NCBI GenBank assembly: GCA_949130495.1
Contig: OX422215.1
Coordinates: 529,463,755-529,527,754, forward strand
Reading direction: 5' to 3'
Length of the DNA stretch: 64,000 nt
Origin: Sambucus nigra
Taxonomy: Eukaryota > Streptophyta > Magnoliopsida > Dipsacales > Adoxaceae
Within the stretch, counting starts at the first letter, position 1. Each line of letters starts with the position of its first letter. Under the pieces are notes generated by a model that was given only the letters and a program-made list of their open reading frames with translations, did not search any database and was not told the DNA's origin. The translations under genes and the position numbers were made by a program. Below, piece by piece: positions 33,471 through 44,980 of the stretch.

Positions 33471-34488
33471 TGTAAAGGGAAAATAATCCCAAAGGGTGGT
33501 TTTCACAAACTTCCAATTTTAAACCAATTTTAGTTCATCCCTGAAACATTCAACTACGTGTCAATACAAATAAGATATAGCACGCGACATAATAATTCAG
33601 GAAAAATCCCCTACGGCAAAACCTTTTATTTCTAGAACTTCACAAAGTTTACAAGACCATTGACTTACATACAGCCTGATAATCGCCCACAAGTGTAACG
33701 AAGGGTGTCTTTATCAAACCTTCAAAGCAACGGCTAGAAATCTATAGTGATTCACGCACAGCTATACCACAAGGACCACAGCTCAAAAAACTCCATATAA
33801 ACTCCCTCCACAATAGCACGTAGCTCTCGATTGTAGAGATCTCCCCACAAAGGATGAACAAAAGAAAAGCAGTGTTCTTGAACATCAAAACAATTCACCA
33901 AAGCATATGGGGTTTTGTGAATTGAAAATAGAAGGGGATTAAACCGTAAACGAAGAAGTCAAAAGGATTTTGTAGTTTCGCAGTTTTCTGTCTTTCAAAA
34001 CGCTGGGACTTCTGAATGAAAACGAAACCATTTAATGAGTATTTATACAAAATCATGCCGCCTCAGTATATGAACTCGTTCGAACGAGAAAGAGATCTTG
34101 CGCGAATGACATACGCGTGTCATTCAAGCGACATCGTGCGATAATGCAATGTCGTTTGAATGACAGAGCAAAGTCATTTGAATGACTGTTACGTTAATAA
34201 ATATTATTTTTAATGTCCGCTCCAATAATTAGAAAAAATACTCATTCTCAAATTTTGAAGAAACAGTCTGCTCCAACACTTAGAAAATATTTTGTAAAAA
34301 TATCCCAAAAGCTCTAAGTGTAAAGTTAAGGTATTAAAAACATAACCTTACCAAAGTAAACTTTGCGGAGTCTTTTTGATGAAGAACTTGATATTCGGAT
34401 CCATATTTGATGCTTGAATGTTCTTTGACGGTGTTGCGGTATACGACATATTAAATTCATAACAGACTTATAAAATAATGTCCTTACA
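33471..34488 (-). mobile_element. 3' LTR of Sirevirus-like element G (1018 bp)
   Basis: The plus strand reads TGTAAAGGGAAAATAATCCC to AATGTCCTTACA. On the minus strand a polypurine tract (ACATAGGGGGCGATT) precedes the TGTAAGGACAT start. It matches 53116-53829 at the other side of the nest. The left flank is GTTTT, within the gag of D. A palindrome cluster with the perfect 14-mer CTCGTTCGAACGAG (34075-34088) lies inside, followed by CATTCAAGCGACATCG and GTCATTTGAATGAC. Confidence 0.9.
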
Positions 34489-35728
34489 AATCGCCCCCTA
34501 TGTCTATGTCGGTACATACATAAAAACATCTGAATTATCAAATACCAAAAAAACCTATACAAATCTACCCTCCCATGAATAAATTTGCAAGATCTCAAAC
34601 TTTTCTTCAAAACTCTTCAATCTTCAAATTTCATAGCTTTTCTCATCAGGGGGTGTGCAACATAATGATCTTCAATCTTTGTATGTACAAACATGAGACA
34701 AAGCAAATACCTTCGTGACACATCGAGTTTGAAATGATATAAGAATAAATCAGTAATAAATAAAATCTCCCCAAAGTAAACTCCCCCATAACATGATAAT
34801 TCTTTCTCCCCCTTTTTATGATGTCCCCAAATAGACAGATAAGAAGAAATAATCAAAACATGGAGTGTCACGAAAAAAATGCATAGCAAATATGAATCAA
34901 TCAACGCACATGCAAAGGAGTATCTCGAAAATATTTCCAAACTATTTTTGATTTTTCAAATTTTTCGTACAAAAAAGATACCAAAAATCAGACCATGGAT
35001 TTATACTAAAACAACCAAGTCATGGAAATAGAATGTATGGGTGAGAACACATTCGATAGGTAAATAAACTCAATCAATCATATGTGCACGATGAATACAT
35101 GTACTCCTAACGAATGAACATCAAAAGTATCCTTAGGTGTAAAAATTATTGAATTTAGATGACATCGTCTTATGCAAATCAACAAATCAAAGTCAAAGTG
35201 ATTTCCACAACAATAATGTCCAAAAATATTTAACGCTTTTTCAAGACTTAAAAAAAAAGACATGCAAACCCCTTTTAATTTCCATCCAAACTCCCTCATA
35301 TATATTTTCTTTTAGAGGTGTAAAAACTAAATTCTCAAACTTTGGAGAATTGGTGTAAAAACCTAATTGGCCCATAATTGGAATGAATTTATTTTTATTG
35401 CCTATAAATTTTTTCGAGCTCTTTTAAACCTCTTTGGACCCCGAATAATAAAATTCCTCAATTTTTAGGTCCGATATAACGGTGGCTTAGTATTCGCAAA
35501 GGAAAAACGAACCTTTCGCAGCGCTTCCCCGTTTTTACATAAAGCACACAAATCCTCACAAACATGGTTCAAAGGTGAACACTTTTTATTGTCTTGATTT
35601 ATCGCATTTGGTTCGTTGTATAGACATAATTGAGATAAGCGCAATAATCAAACAAATTCGTGCATGTGTCCATCAAAGGACAAAGTGAGTCAATCATGTA
35701 GAGATCTTAATGACTCCAAACATTACAA
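34489..35728 (-). mobile_element. Element G 3' untranslated region, left of insertion F
   Basis: AT-rich minus-strand sequence with CTCCCCC tracts near 34790-34815 and the 'TTTTTATGATGTCCCC' string shared with F (37220-37245). No coding region. It ends in TACAA (35724-35728), the target duplication of F. The minus-strand frames of 94 and 107 codons here are unlike any gag or pol segment. Confidence 0.7.
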
Positions 35729-36877
35729 TGAAAAGTGCGTAAACGTGGTGTGTGATATCGAATAAAAAATTATTCGCAAGTTTCTAAGTACACCATTTTT
35801 TAATTAGAGTCTATTTTTGAACCAAATAAATACAACCCCTAAACATGCGTTAAAATTAAGAAGATATTTAATTGAACACAATATTTCAAATAAATCCTAA
35901 AAACATGCATCAAGATGATTTATCAAATAACATAAAGCATGTGACACAACATATCAGGAAAAATCCCCGCAGGGCAAAACCATATTATTTTCATTATAAT
36001 TTGTAAAGAACGGTTACACGGATTATAATGAAAATAAGTGTGACATACGAAATACCCACAGGTGTCGGTTCCGATGTCGTCGGCTGGAATCTCCCGCAAG
36101 AATTCCAAATGGGCAGCAATGAAGAAGATACCGTCTTCTCCACAAAAAACTCCTCAATCAGTAGAATAGATCATTTGAAGGTTTATGTTGTGCACGTGAA
36201 AATAGAAGAGAAGTGTGCATTTATAAGGGAAGATTAAAGCTCAAAAAACATCTTTTGGAAAACATGGAGGAAGAAGGGATGAATTTTGCTTAGCATGTTT
36301 CAAAAATGGTTTAAAGTGGTGATAGCATTTGACATAAAAATCATTCCAGCAATAGGTACCCCGAACCGGTTTGGGTGTACCGTGAACCGGTTCACCCCCC
36401 AAACCGGTTTGGCCTGGGTTCGCGGAAAATCGTTGGAACATGGGGCTGAACACTTAGCAATTTTCAAGGATTTTTCTTGGAGTTTTCTCCATTTTCAAAG
36501 GGCCATAACTTCTTCACCGTAGCTCAGATTGAGGTGCCGTTTCATTCAGTATCTTCGTTGCGGCGAAGTCTTCAACTTTCCAGTTAACTAGACCTCTGGA
36601 AAGTTCCTGTAAAATTACCAAAATTCCCTTGAACATCCATATCTAGCCTTCTTTCACTGTTTTGACTTCTCTTTCGTACCACTTGCATTTCAGGCATAAA
36701 ATTATGGAACGTGAAGTCATTGAGGCAGATGTGGGACACTTGATGGAGATGATGAATGCATGATTCTCAAAATTTGGATTGAGACCGTCGTATGAGATCG
36801 TTCCGAGACGTGCCAAATGTAGCAGCGCACGACATTTACAAATGTAAGATAACGGACATGAGAAACATGTCCTTACA
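35729..36877 (-). mobile_element. 3' LTR of element F (1149 bp)
   Basis: The plus strand reads TGAAAAGTGCGTAAACG to ATGTCCTTACA. It matches 50699-51848 closely. A minus-strand polypurine tract (ATAGGGAGAGATT) precedes its TGTAAGGACAT start. TSD TACAA on the left and TATAA after the other LTR differ by one base. A GAACCGGTTC palindrome cluster lies at about 36361-36412. Confidence 0.9.
36359..36414. repeat. GAACCGGTTC palindrome cluster in left LTR of F
   Basis: CGAACCGGTTTGG, the perfect 12-mer TGAACCGGTTCA, and AAACCGGTTTGG follow one another within about 55 bp. The right LTR (51330-51385) has the same cluster with the middle palindrome as CGAACCGGTTCG. Confidence 0.85.
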
Positions 36878-37963
36878 AATCTCTCCCTATGTCTATGCCG
36901 ATTCATACATAAAAAATAAGAATTATTCAAACTCCCAAAAACAAATGACGTATAACATAATATCCCCATTAAACCCTCGAACTAAGAATACAAAATGACA
37001 TGTCTTCAATCAAACTTCAACATCTTCAAATCTTGAACATTCTAGAAACTCCCAAATCTTTTCTCATCAGGGTGTGCAATCCAATAGATATCGACTTTGT
37101 ACCTACACAGATGAGATAAAGCAAATACCCATGACACGCAACAGTTTGATTTATAACGATATGCAAAGATCAAATATCAATTAAGTTTAAGCAAATCATA
37201 AATAAATCATTCTCCCTCATTCTCCCCCTTTTTATGATGTCCCCAAATAGACAGATACGAGAAGCATAAATATGGAAAATGTCACAAAAAGGTTCTTTTT
37301 TTGTAATTTTTCAAATTTTTACTCAAAATATACAACAAAGAATCAAAGGATAATCTATTTTTGAATTTTTTCAAAATTTTTACACAATATATATACAAAA
37401 ATAATTCACACCATGAAAGAACACAAAAACAACCAAGTTGATGATAACGTAATTGTTGGGTGTGAACACATTCGATAGGTAACTAAACTCAATCAATCAC
37501 ATGTGCACGATGCATACGTGTACTCTTAACGAATGAACATCAAAAGTATCCTTAGGTTTAAAAATGATTGAATTTAGATGACATCGTCTTAATCAAATCA
37601 ACAAATCAAAGTAAAAGTGATTTCCACACCAATAACGTCCAAAACTATTTAGCACTTTTTCAAGATTTTCATGGGTGTGCGAACTCGTTTATATTTTCCA
37701 ACCAAACTCCCTCAGATATATATATTTTTTTGAGGTGCTAAACAAAATTCTCAAACTTTGGAGAATTGATGGTGAAACCTAATGGCCCATATTTGACATG
37801 TATTTATTTTTATTGCCTTCAAATTTTTTTGGACTCTTTTAACCTCTTTAGACCCCGGATAATAAAATTCCTCATTTTTTTAGTTCTTTTTTAAAGGTGG
37901 CTTTAGCGTAAAGGATAGATAATTACCGTTCATAGCCCCTCCCCATTTTTTAAATATCATACA
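36878..37963 (-). mobile_element. Element F 3' untranslated region, left of insertion E
   Basis: AT-rich sequence without coding capacity, homologous to the 3' untranslated region of G (34489-35600). For example AACGAATGAACATCAAAAGT occurs at about 35109 and 37528. CTCCCCC tracts lie near 37209-37225. It ends in ATACA (37959-37963), the target duplication of E. Confidence 0.75.
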
Positions 37964-38377
37964 TATTGTGACAATTATTATGTAACACAAATAGATAAGA
38001 AAAAAATGATCACCAAGTAGGAACAAGGAATGTAAAATGACAATCACACAACAAAGGATGTACGTGGTTCAGCCAATATGTGCCTACGTCCACAGTGGTG
38101 AAGTCGATGTTATTTCTATATACTCCGGAGAGTGGTTACAGAGAATACAACTTGTCCCTTTGCCCGAGACCTAGGGTTTTATATATATACATGTACATTT
38201 AGGTAAGTGGGGGTGATGGATCCCCCCACGTCTTCCATCTCTCCCTATAACCTCTCTTCCTGGGAACGTGAGAAGAGACCGGATCATATTCAGAATTAGA
38301 GGCGGGGGACCTGGACTTTGGGCCGCCAGAATTGGGCTACTCATCTAGGCCCATGGTCTTAATTTTGGGTACCCACA
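37964..38377 (-). mobile_element. 3' LTR of element E
   Basis: It ends GGGTACCCACA on the plus strand, so the minus-strand start is TGTGGGTACCC. The other terminus reads TATTGTGACAA where the right LTR has TGTGGTGACAA, so the canonical end is mutated here. A minus-strand TATA-like string (TATATATATAAAACCC) lies at about 38175-38190. Confidence 0.9.
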
Positions 38378-38759
38378 ATTGCCCCTAAGTTTGTTGGGCC
38401 ATGTTTAATGGCTCAATAAATTTAAATGATTATCCATTATGACTCTTTTGCAATTCTTCGAAAGCTGTGAAGTTGATTTTGTCGGCACTCGCTTCGTACC
38501 TTGTGCACTATGATTAGCAAAATTTGAAGGTTTATTGGGATAGTTACTTTTCTACCGTCGCTTCAATCTTTCCAGCACTTTCCCATTTTCTGTGAGTTCT
38601 AGCACTTCGTACCTTCTTCTCTCAATCTCCATTCTCGTTGCTTCCTTGTCGTTTGGGCCTGTGCTTATTCAATGTTCGAGTCGATCTTCTATCTTGTAAG
38701 TTTCCTGTACCTTTTCTCTATACTTTCTCTTTGAGTTTGTATTTTTCTAGGGTTTTTCA
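38378..38759 (+). promoter_or_regulatory. Upstream region of antisense gene 1 (element E)
   Basis: 382 bp between the 3' LTR of E and the first ATG of the antisense gene. It is pyrimidine-rich towards the ATG (TTTTTCTAGGGTTTTTCA), as in plant 5' leaders. I see no clear TATA box. For the sense element this is the stretch before the polypurine tract and LTR. Confidence 0.35.
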
Positions 38760-39272
38760 ATGGCGAAGATTGGGAATAGGTCGGTCTCTGAGTTTAGGAA
38801 GTTTTACGACATCCCTGAGTGGGTAGATATTGAGTGCTGTGCCTCCCCTCCTAGAAATATTAGAGATATAGATGACACCCACTGGATCCATGTCTTGTTT
38901 CTTTCCCAGGGGGAACTCACTTTTCCTCCCATTGACTTATTTTTGCATTACTTTGGTTATTTTAACATTGTTCCTACACAATGCTCGCCCAATGTGTGGA
39001 AAATAGTTAATGGCATACATAGAATAAATCAGTTGTATGGTACTAGGTTAGGGTCATCGAGGTCTGTTTTTGCTATTCCTTCTCTCGAACTAGCTCTGGT
39101 GTCCTCTACCTCAAAGCTAGGAACCCTGACAGGGTATTGGTAGTAAATCTACCTGATTCCCATAAGGACTATTGGCAAGACGGTTTCCTTAGAAACTGGC
39201 AGTTTTATCACCAATTTGAAGGGTCGAGGTCTGAGAGGTTCTCTGTTCCCTTTTATAGGGAAGAATACATAG

Positions 39273-39347
39273 GTAGACATTGCTTTGTTGTTTCAACTTT
39301 TGTTAATTTATGATTTTTCTAACTCTTTTTTGCTTTTTCTTCCACAG
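39273..39347 (+). other. Intron 1 of antisense gene 1
   Basis: 75 bp, donor AG|GTAGAC, acceptor TTCTTCCACAG after a T-rich tract. It lies at the same place in the protein as the 80 bp intron of K (11960-12039), before the conserved SxxLxPxxSEVRLSKL / SNTPEEIxKMVDLNL segment. Confidence 0.75.
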
Positions 39348-40180
39348 CGAGGTCAAAGAACTTGGAACCAGCTCTCAGCGAGGTTCGTCTCTCGAAATTA
39401 ATTAAGGCTTGGAATATTAGGGAGCCTTTGGGTGATGGCGAGCATCCCATGTTTTCTACCTTTATGCTCGAGTACAAGAACGTTGGCTCCAGCTTTATAG
39501 CAAGGCCCATGGACAGTATCCTAGAGTTTGATTTTCTCGAAGAGACCGCTGCGGATCGTATTCAGTTGGATGAGGAGGAGAGCAGCTCTGAAAGTGACCT
39601 TGTAGGAGCGGTAAGTAATTTGGGTGGAGGTAGCTCTGATAGTAGTAGCTCCTCTAATCGCGGGGAGGTTTCTGAAGATTGAGGGTCGTCAAGCACTTCT
39701 AACAGTTCGAGCGAGGAGATGGTTCCTCCAAGGAAAAACTTAATCAGGGATGATGATGAGGAGGACCACGTGCTTCTTGCACATAGGTCAAAGAAACAAA
39801 AATCTAATTTTAAGGTTGTGGCTACTGGTTCCCGATCCTATACTCAAGAATAGGAGAGAAAGAGGAAGAAAGAGGAGCAGGTGAGGGAGAGAGAGAGAAA
39901 AAAGGAAGAAGAGAAGAAGAAGAAGATGGAGGAGTAGAGGAGGGTAGAGGAAAGGAAGAAGAAAGAGAACGAGAGAGAGGAGGAGAAGAGGAGGGCTGAA
40001 GCGAGGACGAAGGCCGGCCAGGCCTTGGTGCCGATGTCTGCGCTGCCCGAGGGGGCTTTTGTTGCAATTTCCCCTCAGTTGGCCCCCGCTTTGGTCGAGA
40101 GAGCTGTCCTCCCAACTGATCGCCAAAGGGCGGTAGGGTCCGAACAATTGGCCCTTCAGGCAAGTCAAAGGCTAGCTCTG

Positions 40181-40257
40181 GTAAGGTTTTTCCCTTCTTT
40201 CCCATGTTTTTATGAATTCCCTCATTTCCCTCATCTAATTTCTTCTTTTTTCTGCAG
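40181..40257 (+). other. Intron 2 of antisense gene 1
   Basis: 77 bp, donor GTAAGG, acceptor TTTTTTCTGCAG after a long pyrimidine tract. It corresponds to the 81 bp intron of K (11444-11524), just before the coiled-coil exon. Confidence 0.8.
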
Positions 40258-41081
40258 TTTATTACTGACTTCGCCGTGTTGTATCATTCACGCGATGAGC
40301 TGGTGAAGAGAAACAGCGAGCTGGAGAAGGAAAACGCTGCCATGAAGCTGAAGGGTAAAGAGCTCGAGGCTAGATTTAAAGCCATTGATGCTTCTCGGAT
40401 TTCATCCGACCTGGCTCTTACTACTGCCAACAATGAGAAGGATGTGACAGTCAAGGATTTGAATGAGATGTGACAGGCCTACGACCTAGTTTGCTCGAGA
40501 AAACTAGCGATTATTGAGGACAACAGGGTGCTGTCTGAAGAGCTGAAGAAGAAGGAGTCTGAGGCTATCACTACCAAGGAGGACTCATACAATTCTGGTT
40601 GGGCTGCAGCGTACGAGGACGCTGAAGTTCAGATTGGCTATATTAGTCATCTAAACTTCAAGAAGGGATGGAACAAGGCCCTTTTAGCTGATGGCGTCGA
40701 CATCGACTCTCCCATATTTGACGAGCATGACCCGAGTCCGAAACCGACCATGGACGAGGTCACTACCCCAATAATTGAAGGTGCTAACCCTGTCCCTTAG
40801 GCGTCCCCTGCTGATGCCTCCCTCATCGTGGCGATAGAGATTACCCCTACCGAGGGTGGTGCTCCTGCTGATGCCAATAAGGAGAAGGGGCCATCGACCT
40901 CTAAGGTTGCTTAACTAGTTATCTGCTAGGACTACTTTCTATTTTTTTTTTCTATCTGTAAACTTTCCTTTTACTCTTCGATGTAATTTCAACCTTCATT
41001 AATGAAAAAGGCTTCTATTTCTTGGTGCACTGATTTGTCTCTTTCTTTCCCTTGTCTTTTGATTGCCTGTAGTTAATTAAT

Positions 41082-42044
41082 ATGGATGATTACATTCCTG
41101 TTACTTCCCAATTGGGCAGGACCCTTGGTCCCAATGCGAGTCCTGAAGTTCACTAGGCATTCGTTAAGCTTTGTAAATCCCGTAGATCTAGGAATCAGAA
41201 GTATAAGGAGCAATCTGAACTTGTGGCCAAGCTGAAGGACAGACTCCAGTAAATGGAAGAGGTTGGTGCTTCAGTGCAAGAAGAAGTGAATGCGTTAAGA
41301 GCAAAGCTTCTCGATGCATCCGAGATCAACCAGGTTGGTGAGATGCTTCAGCAAGAGAATGACGTTCTGAGGAAAGAAGTCTCACGACTTAGGGAGCATG
41401 TGCCGAGTACTTCTTCAGCAGTATTACAAGGTTTCTCATCATCGCAAACTAGAGCTGGTCAGAGTGTTACTCCTCATGTGCCACGAGGTCCCACTCGCCC
41501 ACTCGTTCCACGAACTGGTAGGAGCTCTAGGAGCCGAAACAGGGAAGAGGAATAACTTCGAGATAGGGAAATGGAAGAGCTCCGTGGTGATGTCCAGCGA
41601 GCATATGTGATTGCGGATAGGCTTCAAAGGGATGTCACTCGATTGCGGTACTTGTTTAATAAAGGTCCTCGGCAAGCGTGGGCTGACGGCTACGACCAAG
41701 GTTAGTCACATGCTCCAACAAGGTTGTCTGAGTTCGAGGAGCTTTCTTTTATCAGGAGGTGGCGGAGTGCCTTGAGGGAGCTTCATGTTCCGAGGAAATC
41801 AATGCTATGGTATCGTCATAAGATGTCTCCCTCAACCCTGATGCCTAACCCCTTCCGAAGGGATGATCAATGGATCCACATTGATGTCATCCCCCGACAA
41901 CTATTGGAGTCAGATGCGAATGAGGTTGTGGATGAGTTAGCTCCTGCTCCCGATGACGGACGAAGAGCTCGAGTGGCTGATTATCTCGCGCAGAGGCCTC
42001 CCCCCATTGACAATTTACTGATTATTATTTTTTTGTATTTTTGA
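41082..42044 (+). pseudogene. Antisense gene 2 of Tat element E
   Basis: A second plus-strand frame, 168 bp after gene 1. It opens MDDYIPVTSQLGRTLGPNAS, then a basic, probable coiled-coil region (SRRSRNQKYKEQSELVAKLK and VQEEVNALRAKLLDASEINQ), a serine/arginine-rich linker, REMEELRGDVQRAYVIADRL, and a C-terminal part with FRRDDQWIHIDVIPRQLL. Internal stops occur near 41154, 41250, 41553 and 41703, all in the same frame, so the ancestral gene was probably about 320 codons without introns. I do not recognise the protein. TAATGAAAAG about 60 bp downstream may be a poly(A) signal. Confidence 0.65.
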
Positions 42045-42654
42045 TAATGTAAATGCCTTGGGCGAGCTCGCCGACTAAGCTTGTATCACCATTGTTGTAA
42101 ATATGATGAATTAATGAAAAGTTTGTGTTTTGGGCAATTTTGCCAACTAAACGTGTGCATCATATTCTTCATATTCTTGTCGCTTTATAATCTTCTTAGT
42201 TTGTTTTGTCATGCGAGTGTCCTCCCAGTCCAGTATAATACCGAGATACCATTGTCCACCACTTTACCTTTTAGGTTGTGTCGTCACAGCCCCTTAGGCC
42301 TAAGTGGGGCAATTAACGAGGACACACCTGGTGTTGGATGCTTTATCCGATTAGGATTTTACTTAACTGAAGTAGGTTTTATGATCAGTATAAAATTTGG
42401 TCATATTGCCTAAGGATCCCCTGTAGGTCTTCATATACTGCCAGGGGAAATGCTAAGAGGTCCTTCGTGTTTCATAACGATGACCAGAGGAGGGATATTT
42501 CCCTGCTATATGTAGTGATCAATGTTCCTGTTATTTAGAAAAGATGTGCGATAAATGCAGCTGTTACTCATCAGAATGTAACAAATTAAATAACTTTCAT
42601 TAATTATAAGGGAAATGATCTTCTAGTTTCATAACAAAAGAATAAAAGAAAGAT
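42045..42654 (-). other. Element E, gap between integrase stop and antisense gene 2
   Basis: About 610 bp between the 3' ends of two convergent genes: integrase on the minus strand and antisense gene 2 on the plus strand. AATGAAAA and TTCATTAATT strings near 42105 and 42595 could be poly(A) signals for the two directions. No tandem array is present, unlike element K. Confidence 0.4.
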
Positions 42655-44060
42655 CTAAAAATAGAATATCTTGAGATTGGCAGTGTTCCATGCTCGTGGT
42701 ATTTCTCTGCCTTCCATCATTTCCATGTGATAGGCACCCTGTAGATCATCTCTGGTTATCTTGAAGGGTCCTTCCCAGTTTGGGCCTAGCTTGTCGTCTG
42801 ATGGTTTCACTGCGCTGCCCAGGACTTTCCTAAGAACGTAGTCCCCAACTGGGAATGTCCTTGGGTTAACCCTTTTGTTGTAATTCCTTGCGAGCTGTTG
42901 CTAGTAGCTCGCTAGTTTCACTAGGGCTAGCTCCCGACGCTCGTCGGCTAGGTCGAGCTCAACGGGCAATGCTGCATCATTATGGCCCTGGTCGATAAGG
43001 TTGGACCTATTGTTGGCAAACTTGCTTCTAGTGGGATGACTGCTTCCATGCCATATGTCAGCGAAAATGGTGTTTCTCCTGTCTCTCACAGAGGAGTGGT
43101 TCTATATGCCCATAGGATATGGGGTAGTTCATTTACCCATGCGCCTTTGGCTCGCTCCAATCGCTTCCTTAATCCATCGATCATAGTTTTGTTGGAAGCC
43201 TCGGCCTGAAGTGGTGTCTGATATCGTATTCCTTACAGAAATTTTGAAAGGAGCCGCTTTTGAACTGTGTTCCATTATCGGTCATGATGGTCCTAGGGAT
43301 GCCAAAACGAGTGATTATATTCCTCCATATGAACCTTATCATATTAGCGTCTCGAATGTTTGCCAGGGGTTCCACATCGATCCATTTGGTGAAGTAGTCA
43401 GTTGCAACCAACAGATATTTGCGATTGTCGCTGGTGGTAGGTAGTGGTCCCATGATGTCCATTCCCCATTGGGCGAATGGCCATGGGATGGTTAGTGATT
43501 TTAGATCGCTGGCGGGTTGATGGACCATAGGAGCGTGAAGTTGGCATTTGAGGCATTTACGGACATACACCGTAGAGTGCCTTTGCATATATGGCCACCA
43601 ATAGCCTTCCTTCATTGCTCGAAAAGCTAGAGACCTTCCTCCGAAATGGCCTCCACAGACTCATTCGTGAAGCTCGTGGAGCACTTGCTCGACATCGCCT
43701 GGGTGAACGCATTGGAGGAAGGGGCCGGAGAAGGATCTCTTATACAAGCTACCTTCTGGGGATAAGTGAAAGCTAGCAGCATTGACTCTTATCTGGTGGG
43801 AAGTTTTCTTGTCATCCGGGAGTGTGCAATCCTTTAAATAGTTCCTTAAGCGGTCTATCCAGCTGGGGGCTGATCTCACCTGGAGTACATGTTCCATGTT
43901 TGGTGGCTTGCTATCGCGGCTGATGCTCGGACGAGTGAGGAAATCGATGGGGATGGTTCTTTTTAGGTCGGAGTCGACTGCCGAGCTTTGGGCTGCTAGG
44001 GCATCATCATGGCTATTTATCCCCTGCGAAACTACTGGACTTGGACCTCTTCGAAGCATG
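42655..44060 (-). pseudogene. Tat integrase, element E
   Basis: Minus strand. The zinc-binding region (SLYKRSFSGPFLQCVHP, then KEGYWWPYMQRHS and CLKCQLHA), first catalytic Asp in WGMDIMGPLP (near 43475), second in MTDNGTQF (near 43270), third acid in [13 protein letters not shown] (near 43185), and a C-terminal domain ending FPVGDYVLRKVLG, NWEGPFKITRDDLQGAYH and ANLKIFYF, with the stop at 42655-42657. All three catalytic acids are encoded, unlike K. Frame changes near 43180 and 42960 and a stop in the TTPLxETGETPF segment disable it. It follows the second RNase H in the pol order. Confidence 0.9.
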
Positions 44061-44420
44061 CCATTAGTTTTTTAACTAAGGCGAGGTAAGCTGCCATCCT
44101 GTCATCTTTTGCATTGTAGTCTCCACTTATCTGATTGGAGACTAACTGGGAATCATCGAATACCTGTAAATGTATTGCCCCCAAAGTGTGCGCCTTTTAG
44201 AGACTGCCTATCAAGGCTTCGTATTCTTCTTAGTTGTTGGAGGCTGTAAATCCAAGCCTGATTCCTTATTCAAGGATTGTATTCTCTGGGGTAACGAGGA
44301 CAATGCCTACTCCTGCCCCCTTGGAATTAGAGGCTCCATCAACAAACAGTCTCCAGGTTTCCACTGCTGCTTGATTCTCATTTCGAGTTGGTGGTTGAGG
44401 TTGGTTGGAGGGTTCCCTGC
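44061..44420 (-). pseudogene. Second (archaeal-type) RNase H, element E
   Basis: Minus strand, reading WRLFVDGASNSKGAGVGIVL near 44300-44360, then EEYEALI and DDSQLVSNQISGDYNAKDDR towards 44100. VDGASN holds the first acidic residue and the DSQLVxNQ motif another. A second RNase H of this kind after the ordinary one is a known mark of the Tat lineage. One stop follows the ENTILE segment and another splits the NNxEEYEAL block, so this part is broken too. Confidence 0.8.
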
Positions 44421-44980
44421 CCGTGAATTCGGCTATGAAATCAGCAAGGATCTGCCCCTTGATTGCGGTCCTTGGTTGAAATTGGATGTCAAATCGTCCG
44501 AGCTCGACTGACCATTTGGAGAGTCTACTCGACAAATCCGCTTTCCTCAAGACTACCTTAAAGGGGTGTGATGTGAGGACAATGATAGTGTGGGCCTCAA
44601 AATAGTGCTTCAGCTTCCTCGAGGCTACTACTAGTGTAAAGGCGAGCTTCTCCAATGGTAGGTACCTTTGCTCGGCGTCCAATAAGGACTTGCTCGCATA
44701 ATAAATGGGGTGCTGGATTCCTGCAACTTGGCATATTAACGCATAGCTAACAGTGTGGTTGGAAACAGAGAGGTACATGTACAAAGAATTTGTTCGTTGT
44801 GGTATGATGAGCAGTGGTGCATAGCTTAAGTAAGACTTGAGCTCGACCAATGCTCGCGAGCAATCTGGACTCCATTCTATCGTTTTGCTTCCTTTTAGAA
44901 GCTGGAAAAAGGCTTGCACTTCTCGAAGGATTTATAGATGAAGCGATTTAGTGCAGCGAGCATACTAGTGAGCTTCTGTA
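44421..44980 (-). pseudogene. Retroviral-type RNase H domain, element E
   Basis: Minus strand, open for over 180 codons: MQAFFQLLKGSKTIEWSPDC, then LKSYLSYAPLLIIPQ, LYMYLSVSNHTVSYALICQ, PIYYASKSLLDAEQRYLPLE, KLKHYFEAHTIIVLT and SKWSVELGRFDIQF. It degrades the RNA strand of the hybrid during reverse transcription. It directly follows the RT palm/thumb and runs into a proline-rich linker (PSNQPQPPTRNENQ) before the second RNase H. Confidence 0.9.

Larger units (their letters stand above)
38760..40914 (+). pseudogene. Antisense gene 1 of Tat element E (three exons)
   Basis: Read opposite to gag-pol. Exon 1 starts MAKIGNRSVSEFRKFYDIP. A frameshift near 39090 leads into YLKARNPDRVLVVNLPDSHK and DYWQDGFLRNWQFYHQFE, the counterpart of the KPRYFSVSGAWEF block of K. 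Intron 1 (39273-39347, GTAGAC...CCACAG) precedes SKNLEPALSEVRLSKLIKAW. Then come an acidic, serine-rich stretch, a long KRKKEEQVREREKKKEEEKK charged segment, and intron 2 (40181-40257, GTAAGG...CTGCAG). Exon 3 is a probable coiled coil (RNSELEKENAAMKLKGKELE) followed by a proline-rich end. I count stops at about 39680, 39851, 39936, 40471 and 40798, so it is a pseudogene. AATGAAAAAG about 90 bp after the last stop could serve as a poly(A) signal. Function unknown. Confidence 0.8.

Noticed and set aside
36241..36522. Opposed frames of 70-78 codons in the LTR of F, repeated at 51212-51424
   Set aside because: Both are inside LTR copies and span the GAACCGGTTC palindromes. Presence in both LTRs reflects LTR identity and not a gene.
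39788..40205. Two 126-127 codon minus-strand frames opposite antisense gene 1
   Set aside because: They are shadows of the KRKKEEQVREREKKKEEE coding repeat on the other strand; the leucine/serine/proline-rich reading is a by-product.
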